Assembly (NCBI RefSeq): GCF_000186865.1
Contig: NW_008705601.1
Coordinates: 95,787 to 137,287, forward strand
Length of the DNA stretch: 41,501 nt
From: Aureococcus anophagefferens
Taxonomy: Eukaryota; Sar; Pelagophyceae; Pelagomonadales; Pelagomonadaceae
Direction of reading: 5' to 3'
Both the position numbers and the translations under genes were made by a program. Shown here in pieces: positions 1 to 8,694 of this stretch (position 1 is the first letter of the stretch; each line of letters opens with the position of its first letter). Under the pieces are notes generated by a model. The model searched no databases and had not been told where the DNA came from. It worked only from the letters and a program-made list of their open reading frames with translations.

Positions 1-2
1 CC

Positions 3-3000
3 ACGAAAGTTGGATTAAAGTACATAGTGACCCTTGGCCAAGCGACCAACTCTCGTGTGCCTGTCTTTCGTTGGGAGAACATGCAAATTGCCTCGTACGC
101 ATCGGCGACATACGGTTCCATCGGTGTATTTCTGTCGGATGCAGCTGCTTTTGGAATCTCAAAGCTCGAATCGCAGAGCATGAGCCCTCAGATGGGCGTT
201 GTTCTCGAAAGAACTACCTCGACACTTATCGCCTAGAGCTCCCGCGCCTCGCTCTCGAATACTCCCATCGGTTTCTTCCTCGGCGCCGGGGGCTCTTTCT
301 CGAGCGAGGGCACCGGCACCGGTAAAAAAGAATCGCTCTCGGTGTACTCGGGAACCTCTGGAGCTCTCTCCGTGGCGTCTGGTCGGGTGTCCTTCACGCT
401 CGGTCTCACGGGTCCGTGCCTGACCTTGGACACAGCGTGCTCATCGTCGCTCGTTGCCGTGCATTTGGGAGCGTCAGCTCTCAAGCTCGCCGAGTGTCCC
501 GAAGCAGCGGCGACGGGCGTTGGGATGCTGACGGCGACGGTGTCGATGGCTTTCTCGGCGGCGGGCATGCTCTCCGCTTTTGGACGCTGCCACACATTCG
601 ATCGTCGCGGAGACGGGTACTGCCGTGGGGAGGGCTGCGGCGCTTTTCGGTTGTCCTCTGGATGTTTGGAAATGTCAGTTTTGGGCACAGCTGTGCAGCA
701 AGACGGTCCGAGCGCGAGCCTGACGGCACCAAATGGGTCATCGCAAAGACGACTCATCGATGCTGTACAGGCAGACACGGTTTTAAAATTTCGAGTTCTA
801 GAGGCGCATGGCACTGGCACAGTTCTCGGCGATTCTATTGAGGTGACCGAAGTTCTGGTTTCTGAAACCCACGTGGCGTCGTTGATAGGTTGGTGCTGTA
901 GTGAACGCTATATCTCTCAACTCGCACATTTGAGTTCCTGTGGCAGAAACTACCTGCTTGAAATCAAACATGGGGCATCTGGAGCCGGCCGCTTCGGCCT
1001 CGTCCCTTGCGTCTGTGATTCTTGTTTTCTTCCTGACATCCGTGTTAGCTGTTAATGCATAGTTGCGTCGGTCGTTGGTCCACGAGCGCCTAGGAGTGAT
1101 CTCCATGTCATGTCTCTAGGCTAAATGCGCACCTATCATGATTTTCCTCATTTCACATGCCCGCCGAAACGGGAATGGTGTCGAAGTACACGAGCAAAGA
1201 CACCACTCGTGCTTTCCCAGCTTGAACCAATTCATTTGGCTTTAGCGGGACCATCGCTCATGCAGGATTTCTTCAAGGAGGCCCCCACAAGAGGTGTCCA
1301 GCAGATCACTGCTAACGATAGATAACCTCAGTGTTTTGAAATCAAATCATTGATAAGCAGGATCAAAACCGATCCCAATCACCAGAATCCACATAAGAAA
1401 ATGTAATGAATACACTCGAGAACCTGTTCGGCTCAGAACTCAAGATTGACACACCATTTGTGAACCTTGAGGCTGTGTCTTAAAGCCTCGATGAGGACTA
1501 ATCGTTCCTGGCCATGGGGCTCAGGTCAAGCATGGCCTCAGTACTGAGCTCCAAGATAAGCAACGCAGTGAGCGCTGTAGTGGAACCAACACAAATATTT
1601 GAGACTCCAACGATTCGAACATTCCGAAAACATCTCTCGCAGCTGAGCAGTATATCTGAAGAGATACTGCATCCGATTTTATCGGAGACCATATCGCGTC
1701 AAATTGACGCTGGAAGACGTGGCAGGGAAAAATGGAGCGGCCTCTCTCGCAAACTACGCGCTTCGCTCGGTGTCAACATCGAGGACACAAAATTGATGAC
1801 CATGACCAACGCGAGAGAGCTCCTTGGATTCCTTGACTAACGTGCAGAATCTGCGGCTGAAATTACACCTGAGCCATCCTACAGCTTGTGGGACAAAATG
1901 TTGTCTTTCCACAGTAAAACGTCGGGAGATAGATATGTACTTAGTCAAAAAAATACATGAACAATTCTGTTGGTGTTTGCCATGCCTCATTCCGGGCTTC
2001 AGGCTTTGATGTCGGGGCTCGACACACACACGTACTTGGCGGTAGGCAGTGAGCTTTGCCTCTTACCATTCACATCAATGATGGAATGATCTAATTTTTT
2101 AACCCTGTAAAGACACGAAACTGATGGACTTTAAGTAAATGTACGCAGCCTGCGAAATCAGGCATAGAATCATATTTCTATTGAGCCAGAAACTCCAATT
2201 CCCAGAATCTTTGAGGCCATGCAAGATTGGTCTGCCCCATGAATATTGGTCGACGCCACAGCGGCATATTCCGCGTGTGAACTGCCAGTTTTCCGGCAAG
2301 TTAAGGACATGTTTAGAAACAGCATATGCATGGCACTCCTACGCAACCCCACTTCCTGTCTCGGTCAACGACACCAGTTGTACGGATGAGAAAGTCTGGT
2401 TACGTATGAGAAGTAGTGGATAAAATTCACGCGATTGTGCGCAGACTAAGCATACACATAGCTCCGATACGAAGAATTGCCAGGCGCATTCGAGATCATA
2501 TACCAGAGTCTTGCAATTCCCTTCCAACCTGCAAATATGGATGCGGATATTGATATTGAAATGCCCAAGCGCACACAAATCGAGCTTCAGATTGACACAC
2601 ACGTCCTTGCATGGGAGCTGGGTTACCAGTAATCGTCGTAAGCAACTGTCGATTACCTATTCATCGACGTCGAGGCCGAGCAAGGCGTTGTAATTTACCT
2701 TCAGCATGGAGTTCCTTCGCAAGAGGCCGTGGTTTTACTCCATGGTGGTCTAGGAACACCTGTTGCTACCCAACTGCAGCCGCATTTGCCTTAGGACTGG
2801 CCAATGATGACTTTGCAGGCACCTGAATTGCTGAATCAGGAACAGATTGAAATCTCCAATTTTCGGGATCGTGCTCTGTTATACAATGATTGCATTAGCA
2901 GACAATGAGTTCAGAGAAGTGTTCACTTGGTTGGATACTCCCACACGGGTCCGTTAGCCTATGAAATGTCGATCAATTTCGTGGCAGCTGGGCTACGCTG

Positions 3001-3547
3001 TGGATCTTTAAGCCTGATCGATCCGTTACCATTTTCGATTTCAAACAGGTAAAGTGGAAATTTAATCCAAGAACGGGCAAAGATGTACGACTTCGTGTTT
3101 GGGACCCTGCTACTCACAGAGACAGGTCTCACCCAAGCAGTATCGCTCGGTGCGATCACATCCTTATATAAACTCGAGTAGGAAGCGGGTCAGATTAGCT
3201 CCGAATTCATCGAAGAACTGAGACTGATCGTCGACGCTGCTCAGACTTTAGCCTACGAATACCCGACTTTTGATAGATCATCAGCGCGACCAAAATTCCG
3301 AGCTTTAATCACGTTCTCGACAACGAATGATGCATTTGACTTTTTCGACAAGGCAGGCTATGCAGGACGTGATCACGCAGACAAGATCTATGGATGGAGC
3401 ACGGTATTAGACACTTCGAACATGAGCATTGAACATCTGGATTGCGACCACGCCAAGGTTTTCACCACAAAGACATCAACGCTCTGAGTTGCATCCTCGC
3501 TCATTCGCATGCACGAAGAAAATAATTATACAGAGGACGCCAAATGA
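3..3547 (+). CDS. PKS gene A, 3' part: KS-ACP-ST-TE, interrupted by in-frame stops
   Basis: Terminal module and offloading domains of a modular type I polyketide synthase whose 5' part lies outside the window. Frame 0 runs 3-842; after intron 843-888 it is frame 1; after intron 1071-1119 it is frame 2 through ACP, ST and TE to TGA 3545-3547. I see no frameshift, only in-frame stops (for example TAG 234, TAG 1060, TGA 1223, TGA 2087, TAA 3050, TGA 3485). The end is supported by the paralogous TE of gene B: both run exactly 19 codons past the aligned L-(Q/TGA)-VAS position before stopping (TGA 3545 here, TAA 29163 there). Under the standard code this is a pseudogene; the preserved frame, introns and catalytic residues argue for a constrained gene that is decoded or edited unusually. 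Confidence 0.7.
57..1300 (+). CDS. KS-A ketosynthase domain (three exons)
   Basis: Beta-ketoacyl synthase: decarboxylative Claisen condensation on ACP-bound chains. In order: VPVFRW near 57, a variant of the DPQQ block (MSPQ), [10 protein letters not shown] with active Cys at 438-440, [40 protein letters not shown] (His 807-809), GDSIE, then after an intron [11 protein letters not shown] (His 976-978), and after a second intron the C-terminal [13 protein letters not shown] (from 1229). In-frame stops: TAG 234, a TGA before the KSN block, TAG 1060 (aligned with Gln of NAQL in most other copies), TGA 1139 and TGA 1223 (aligned with Arg of [10 protein letters not shown]). All three catalytic residues are intact. 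Confidence 0.9.
843..888 (+). other. Intron 1 of KS-A (46 nt)
   Basis: Starts GTGACCG and ends TTGATAG. It lies between GDSIE and VGA; removing it rebuilds the universal GDPIE-VGA junction in phase 0. The same position is split in five of the other KS domains here plus KS-K. Confidence 0.85.
1071..1119 (+). other. Intron 2 of KS-A (49 nt)
   Basis: Follows CGTCG and ends TCTCTAG before GCTAAATGCGCAC. Phase 2: CG|G makes an Arg codon, giving LRRLNAHL, the expected segment after NAQ. The frame switches exactly here from 1 to 2. Confidence 0.8.
1406..1665 (+). CDS. Acyl carrier protein domain before the ST domain
   Basis: Helical carrier domain for the growing chain. The frame continues unbroken from KS-A (frame 2). 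The N-terminal part has [15 protein letters not shown], the pantetheine region reads AMGLRSS with candidate Ser at 1526-1528, and the end matches the ACP pattern [17 protein letters not shown]. The usual Asp of DSL is Arg here; the equivalent ACP before the ST of gene B has Lys (GLKS), so the change is shared by both pre-ST carriers. Stops TAA and TAA interrupt the stretch between helices I and II. The open stretch to about 1840 ([11 protein letters not shown]) might be a remnant of a second carrier. Confidence 0.7.
1870..2650 (+). CDS. Sulfotransferase domain (CurM/Ols-like)
   Basis: Predicted PAPS-dependent sulfotransferase that would sulfonate the beta-hydroxyl of the ACP-bound chain before decarboxylative release. 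The N-terminal segment reads [12 protein letters not shown]...[13 protein letters not shown], matching the PAPS-binding loop and the PEL-x-LLPF block of the olefin-synthase/CurM sulfotransferases. Further on are LLRNPTS (3'-phosphate-binding region) and [11 protein letters not shown] 2087 sits where these enzymes have Arg of the ER pair. Frame 2 throughout. The call rests on motif resemblance plus position between ACP and TE, and on an independent second ST-TE pair at 27.3-29.2 kb with a clearer YVHLIRHP motif. Confidence 0.65.
2690..3547 (+). CDS. Terminal thioesterase domain, TE-A
   Basis: Alpha/beta-hydrolase releasing the finished chain. [18 protein letters not shown] (strand and oxyanion region), TLQAPELL, then [12 protein letters not shown] with nucleophile Ser at 2939-2941, LSLIDPLPF, and near the C-terminus CDHAKVF supplying the likely catalytic His. 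All in frame 2. Stops inside: TAG 2792 region, TGA 2914 region, TAA 3050, TAG 3179, TGA 3485 (Gln CAG in the gene B copy). Following an ST, this TE would by analogy with CurM carry out hydrolysis coupled to decarboxylation and sulfate loss, giving a terminal alkene (inference). Confidence 0.8.
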
Positions 3548-3554
3548 ACAAGTT

Positions 3555-4693
3555 TCGGCGTGCCTACCATCGGCAAAGTTATTTGGAATGAAGATTTTGC
3601 GATTCCCAAGAATTTGCTCGCTCGCGCGGTGGTATTCAGCAAGGGCAGCGTCCGGGTGAATTGCGAGGAGCATCCCGAGCTGGACTCCAAGGCGATCGTG
3701 GAGCTGTACGACGTGGACAAGTCGGAGGCGAGCCTGCGAAAGAAGACGGAGAAGATGGGCGCTCGGTTCGTGAGCTACGAGAACGGGACGTGGGCGTTCG
3801 AGGTGCGCGGCTTCGGGGGCGGTGGGACCAAGGCGACGAAGCTGAGGGACCCCGCGTTCGGGTCGGTGACGTGGGAGCGCGATCTCGGGATCACTTCGGA
3901 GCAACTCGCTCGCGCGGTGGTATTCAGCAAGGGCAGCGTCCGGGTGAATTGCGAGGAGCATCCCGAGCTGGACTCCAAGGCGATCGTGGAGCTGTACGAC
4001 GTGGACAAGTCGGAGGCGAGCCTGCGAAAGAAGACGGAGAAGATGGGCGCTCGGTTCGTGAGCTACGAGAACGGGACGGTGGGACCAAGGCGACGAAGCT
4101 GAGGGACCCCGCGTTCGGGTCGGTGACGTGGGAGCGCGATCTTGGGATCACTTCGGAGCAACTCGCTCGCGCGGTGGTATTCAGCAAGGGCAGCGTCCGG
4201 GTGAATTGCGAGGAGCATCCCGAGCTGGACTCCAAGGCGATCGTGGAGCTGTACGACGTGGACAAGTCGGAGGCGAGCCTGCGAAAGAAGACGGAGAAGA
4301 TGGGCGCTCGGTTCGTGAGCTACGAGAACGGGACGTGGGCGTTCGAGGTGCGCGGCTTCGGGGGCGGTGGGACCAAGGCGACGAAGCTGAGGGACCCCGC
4401 GTTCGGGTCGGTGACGTGGGAGCGCGATCTCGGGATCACTTCGGAGCAACTCGCTCGCGCGGTGGTATTCAGCAAGGGCAGCGTCCGGGTGAATTGCGAG
4501 GAGCATCCCGAGCTGGACTCCAAGGCGATCGTGGAGTTGTACGACGTGGACAAGTCGGAGGCGAGCCTGCGGAAGAAGACGGAGAAGATGGGCGCTCGGT
4601 TCGTGAGCTACGAGAACGGGACGTGGGCGTTCGAGGTGCGCGGCTTCGGGGGCGGTGGGACCAAGGCGACGAAGGTTCGGGTCGGTGACGAGG
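3555..4693 (+). repeat. GC-rich tandem repeat, four copies of a 288-bp (96-residue) coding unit
   Basis: Copies of an almost identical block recur at offsets 288, 257 and 288 bp (landmark GGGTGAATTGCGAGG near 3655, 3943, 4200, 4488). Each encodes a unit containing SVTWERDLGIT, ARAVVFSKGSVRVN, EEHPELDSKAIVELYDVDKSEASLRKK and GARFVSYENGTW. The unit before the third landmark lacks 31 bp, shifting the frame from 2 to 1, so no single frame covers all copies. The first unit starts in AT-richer DNA with a divergent but recognisable head (GKVIWNEDFAIPKN) and turns GC-rich at about 3617. The last unit has a 14-bp deletion and ends at TAA 4699-4701. No convincing ATG precedes it. I do not recognise the domain; it is charged, globular-looking and without signal or membrane segment. 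Confidence 0.85.
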
Positions 4694-4827
4694 GGTGCTA
4701 AAGATAGGTCTTCCAGGTGGTTTTGCAGAGCATGCCGATATCAAGTTAAGTGATGAAGTGATGCTCTTGTTTCAAAGTTCACTCCGCGGGGTAACTTTGA
4801 ATCATAGTCAACACCACACTTTTGAGG

Positions 4828-5265
4828 TTAGGTTTTGAATCTGTGCTGATAGGGGCGTCCTACGCGCCTCGGGGGGGCGTTAACCACGGGCGGGGTCGCA
4901 TCGCTTCCCGGCGCGAATTGCGCGAAAAAAGCATCACGCAACGCTGCGGCGTCTGGTGAGTAGCCGTCGCCAACTTGAATAGGTGGAAGACTATAATCTG
5001 TCGAAGCAGATGGGGCGTCGAAGCAGGCTGGGCGTCGAGGCGGGTGGGGTTCAGTTGGCGATCGCCTGCGTTCAGAGGTAAGGTCTGTCCAGGATCCGAT
5101 GGCACTTGGAGATGCTGATAGCCTCCGGAGACTGATGATCCAGCCTGCAGTTTCCGCCCAGAGATAGAGAGTTTTATATCTCCCTAGTGGCTCGCTGGTA
5201 CAGAGCCACCAAATATCCCTTCCCTTCCTAATACTTTCCAACCCTGTTATAGCTGCTTCTCGCAC
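4828..5265 (-). CDS. Hypothetical minus-strand ORF, 145 codons
   Basis: Open from ATG to stop with a Pro/Arg-rich middle and a DAAALRDAFFAQF helix-like segment. No domain recognised. It is the longest unshadowed minus-strand ORF in the spacer. It could be chance, a small gene or a mobile-element remnant. Confidence 0.25.
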   Translation of the reverse strand: MREAAITGLESIRKGRDIWWLCTSEPLGRYKTLYLWAETAGWIISLRRLSASPSAIGSWTDLTSERRRSPTEPHPPRRPACFDAPSASTDYSLPPIQVGDGYSPDAAALRDAFFAQFAPGSDATPPVVNAPPRRVGRPYQHRFKT

Positions 5266-5311
5266 TGTGATAGACGGAGAGTCTTCCTGGACCTAGTGAG
5301 GCAGAGTCGGA

Positions 5312-5348
5312 CGGCAGGGCAGCCCCACTAGGCTGCCTCCCCGTGCCG
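5312..5348. repeat. Inverted repeat / hairpin
   Basis: CGGCA...TGCCG outer arms enclose GGCAGCC-CCACTA-GGCTGCC, a 7-bp perfect stem with 6-nt loop. It lies between the spacer ORF and the four-TM gene. It could be a terminator-like structure or a mobile-element end; the sequence does not decide. Confidence 0.45.
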
Positions 5349-5620
5349 GAGTTTACTATATCGTTATGGGCGGAAACGAAAGCAAAGCTGAGCCTCTCTA
5401 ATGTCGATCATGAAGTGTCGGAGGGCATTCGATCCGATTGTACCCCGGGCGGCGGTGTCATTCGGGTGGACACTCGTTAGAAGACGCCGGTCGACCGTGA
5501 CGGACGAGTCGCCGACAGGGACGTCCGGAGCGACCGGGCGGAGGTGTCCCGCAGCTCGGACGCGCATCGGTCCTTGTCCCAGTGCCCGACGGCGCCGGTC
5601 GCCGCGCCGCTGCGTCGCGC

Positions 5621-7060
5621 ATGGGCGGCCCGGTCGAGAACCTCCTGCGCGCCGCGGGCTGCCCGCTCTACGCCGTGCCGAAGGCCCTGGGCGTCGACGT
5701 CGAGGCGCAGCGGAGCGCGGAGCAGCGGGAGGCGGACGCGGAGCGCTTGTGCGTGGCGCCGTGCTCGACGAGACGGACAACGGCATCCCCGACGTCTGCC
5801 TCGAGCGCAAGTGGTGCCCCTTCAACCCGGACAACCCCGTCACGACAACTTCGTGTGCCTCGTCTTCGGCAACATCGGCTTCCCCTACTTCGACCAGCGG
5901 CGCAAAGTCTACATGGGTCGTCGCCATGTGGTCGACGCTGCTGGCGATGTTCGTCACGGCCTTCGGCGCGCTGTCGCTGTCGACGGACCCGGACGTCGTG
6001 CGCACGAGCTACTGGGCGAAGCTCGAGACCTGGAACTTGACGTCCCCGCGAGACAACGCACTACTACCTCGGCCTGCGATCCATCGTCACCGTCTACGAC
6101 GGCGGCGACGAGACGACGGACCGGCTCGAGATCGACTACATGGTCGGGCGGATCCCCGGGAGCCGCGACGTCGACCCCATGCGCGAGGCGCTGCTCGAGA
6201 GCTGCGCCGACTCCGCCGCGGGGAACCAGATCGGCGCACTCCTGTCGTGCGTGACGCTCATCTTCGCGCTGCTCGGCACGATCAACCGCATGAAGTTCTC
6301 GAGTGACGCGAACGTGCAGAAGGCGCTGGGCCTCGTCACGGACACGTGGGGTGCGCTGACGCTGAGCTACACGCTCTTCAACTTCCACGCGAACTGCTTC
6401 GACGACCTGCCGAGCCGGTTCCAGCGCCTCGACCTCGACTACGAGTGGGGGCCGGGCTGGATCTGCTACCTCTTCTGCGCGCTGAGCGACATCATCCGCG
6501 CGGCCGCGCACTGGGTCACGCCGACGCCGGGCAACGGGTCGGTTGTGTGCACCCTGAGCCTGCCGGCGGAAATCGTGAAGCTCCTGGACGCCGACGGTGA
6601 CGGCGAGATCACCTGGGAGGACCAGAAGCTCATGTTCAAGAACCTCAAGAAGCTCATCGCGCACGAGACCGTCGTCGTCCGGTCTCGCGCGATGCTCCTC
6701 CGGGCCGACATCTTCGAGGGCGGCGGCTGCGTCATGCGGGCCGCGTCCGACGCGGCCGAGGACCTGGCGGACCGCGTCCGTGCGTCGCTGGCGGCCCACG
6801 ACGAGAGCCCGCACGCGCTCGGCGAGCTCGAGAAGCGCGACTTCGTCGCGGGCGCGCTCGCGGAGTTCTCCGGCGGCGAGGCGGCGCCAGCGCCGGCGAT
6901 GGCGACGCCGCCCGCGACGCCGGCGACGGCGACGCCGCCCGCGACGCCGGCGATGTCGCCCGCGTCGCCCAAGGCGTCAAAGGCGCCCAGGGCGCCCGCG
7001 CCGCCCAAGGCGCCCGCGCCGCGGCCGGGTCCGCCGCCGCGCGACGCCGGGCCCGCGTAA
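5621..7060 (+). pseudogene. Four-TM protein with EF-hand, frame-broken in its 5' half
   Basis: GC-rich gene unlike its PKS neighbours. Likely start ATG 5621 (MGGPVENLLRAAGCPL). Coding sense jumps frame four times (about 5757, 5845, 5916, 6056: frames 2-1-0-1-2) with no missing residues, so these are small indels, not introns. Recognisable in order: Cys/Pro-rich segment ERKWCPFNPD, TM1 MWSTLLAMFVTAFGALS, TM2 IGALLSCVTLIFALL, TM3 VTDTWGALTLSYTLF, TM4 WICYLFCALSDII, EF-hand loop DADGDGEITWED (Ca ligands at 1, 3, 5, 12), then a charged helical part and a Pro/Ala/Thr-rich tail of GCGACGCCGCC-type repeats, ending TAATGA at 7058. The part 6058-7060 is one intact frame. Family not recognised; the topology suggests a Ca-responsive membrane protein. 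Sequencing error in GC-rich DNA is an alternative to decay. Confidence 0.6.
6891..7050 (+). repeat. Low-complexity Pro/Ala/Thr coding repeat
   Basis: Short direct repeats of the type GCGACGCCGCCCGCGACGCC, including a nearly exact tandem pair at about 6900-6950, encode the (A/T)PPATPA tail of the EF-hand protein. Probably a disordered cytoplasmic tail. Confidence 0.7.
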
Positions 7061-7330
7061 TGAGCTTCTGGATTCTTCACCAGACTATAAGAATCGTACT
7101 TGACCGTATGGTACTGATCATAACCAAATATACCGCAACGGATAGGCAATCTCAGTGGTGCTTCCCCCCTCATCGCCTGTCGCGCTTGGTTGGGACGGAC
7201 CGTCCCGTGACAGCGAAATACCGCCTCTCAGTCATTGCTCTCAGTCAGCACACGCGAGGCCCAGCGCCCCGCGCGCGATGCGCACCAGCGGTCAATCAAC
7301 GCCGGGAACTATCTTGGGTGCGTAGCTTCT
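7061..7330. other. Spacer before PKS gene B
   Basis: Composition returns from GC-rich to balanced. No domain recognised and no promoter motif I can defend. The start of gene B must lie here or further downstream. Confidence 0.4.
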
Positions 7331-7336
7331 ACTGTG

Positions 7337-7475
7337 CCACAAGAGGCCGCGCTCGGCTCATGGCATTGAGCGCCGACGCGTTGGATCTGCATGGTATCGC
7401 CGAGAACATCAGCACGGCGGTCTCCGTGTGAACGAGTTCTGTGGCTCTGCTTCGTGACAGCTACCTCTGACGCGT
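7337..7475 (+). pseudogene. ACP remnant with Ala in place of the pantetheine Ser
   Basis: MALSADALDLHGIAENISTAVSV matches the tandem ACPs at 8.9-9.4 kb ([23 protein letters not shown]), but Ser is Ala (ADAL), so it could not be pantetheinylated. A TGA follows at the same place as in the other copies. Frame 1, whereas the next domains are frame 0. Probably a degenerate copy of the same carrier. Confidence 0.55.
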
Positions 7476-7479
7476 GCAT

Positions 7480-8285
7480 TCTAGAAGCCCGCTCTACTGC
7501 TATGGCTGTGTGGTCATCCAGTGGCATAGGAATAAAATATTTACGAGGCGACTGCATTTGAAAACACCAGCTGTGGCCGAAACGACGATGGTTCTTCAAT
7601 GCTCATGGATTGAACATTTTGGGCGCTTTGGGCAGGACAGGGCACTGTGGCGTTGTACGCCATCGACATGCCACTCTTGCCAGCTTGGTAGAATTCAGAT
7701 CCGACTGCACTTACAGAAAAGCTCGCGCGATCATTCTCTGTAGAGCTACCCACGATCGTGTCTTCGCTGAATCATCCCGCAGGTTGCCAAGCAGCTGTTA
7801 CTTTGTACAGTCTGCATAAGCGCACTGAACATCGTCTTGTCAATAGACTTAAACTTTCGCTCGATTTGTAAGGATGTGAGTATAAGAGGCGCATAAATTT
7901 CAACGAGCAGATATTCCATCTTCCGTACACGCAGGGCTCGCGGAATTTTATCGCATGCTTTCGAAGTCTAATCTGGAACCGTAACGGCAATACAATTCCC
8001 GCGTTGTACGAAAGCTTCCTACAAAGTGGCATGTGCGTCCAAGAGGCAGGTTGGACCATTTATGGCTGGGAATCTCGCATCGTCAATCCCATCTAGGTGA
8101 AACCATAAATTTCGCTCGCATCTTTTGTGTCGCGTGGCAGCTAGCGCCCTATGCTCAGCTAAAAGCTCGCAGGGATTCATGTCAGCTTAATCACAATCTT
8201 TCAAGGTTCTCCTGCTCGCATATGCACCAATGCAAGGCGGCGCTAAAAAGTGAGTCTCGTCGATCGGGCGGCAAATTCCGCGTTG
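7480..8285. other. Unassigned stretch upstream of KS-C
   Basis: No recognisable domain. An open stretch in frame 1 (7474-7743) continues from the ACP remnant. The N-terminal half of KS-C should lie here but I could not align it. The phase changes from 1 to 0, by an intron or an indel. Confidence 0.35.
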
Positions 8286-8694
8286 ATCGCACTTGGTCGC
8301 ATTTCTTACGTGCTCGGCCTCGCCTGCCCCTGTTTCCCCGTCAGTTCCGCGTGCTCGGCTTCTCCTGTTGGCGCACATCTCACAGCAGTAGGATTATAAC
8401 GAGCTGAGTGCGAGCAAGCGTGCATGAGCGCGGCAAACACCCTCGAGCAGGGCATGTATGCTACCTTTAGCGTCCCTGGTATGCAGTTAAATCATGGTTG
8501 TTGCCACTGGTTTCATGACTGCGCCGATGGATATTGCCGCAGAGAAGGCGCCGGGTCTCTTGGTAGGTCCAGCGAGGATGCTCGTCAAAGGCCATTAGTC
8601 TTCGGCGTCCTTGTCCGTGACTGGTCGCTCGACACATACTTAAAATTAAAACTCGGCGAACGTTTTTCATTTGGCTTTGGTGGAAGCCACTAAC
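8286..8694 (+). pseudogene. KS-C, collapsed ketosynthase remnant
   Basis: Starts with GRISYVLGL and keeps SSACSAS (Cys present, but the DTAC/DSAC Asp is Ser), [10 protein letters not shown] and [10 protein letters not shown]. It then skips the whole HGTGT-GHLE part and resumes at SFGFGGSH before TAA. It is closest to KS-D. Two conserved Arg columns are Cys here (GRCH becomes GCCH, the FDSR Arg is TGC), as C-to-T decay would give. TAA 8397 and CGA 8400 face CAG and TGA in KS-D. This is a genuinely inactive copy and a useful internal control for what decay looks like in this locus. Confidence 0.75.

Larger units (their letters stand above)
4702..5400. other. Mostly non-coding spacer
   Basis: No supported gene. 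A minus-strand reading frame (4828-5265, 145 codons) and a perfect-stem hairpin (5312-5348) are given separately. The rest shows no motif I recognise. Confidence 0.5.

Noticed and set aside
2139..2423. Plus-strand ORF of 94 codons in another frame over the ST domain
   Set aside because: The sulfotransferase motifs lie in frame 2; this ORF is frame 0 and has no recognisable content.
3476..4744. Several long minus-strand ORFs across the GC-rich repeat
   Set aside because: They are mirror images of the repeat, recurring once per unit, with no recognisable product.
5401..6306. Long Arg-rich plus-strand ORFs over the membrane-protein gene
   Set aside because: Only short parts carry hydrophobic TM or conserved-looking segments. 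The rest are out-of-frame GC-rich shadows of the frame-broken gene.
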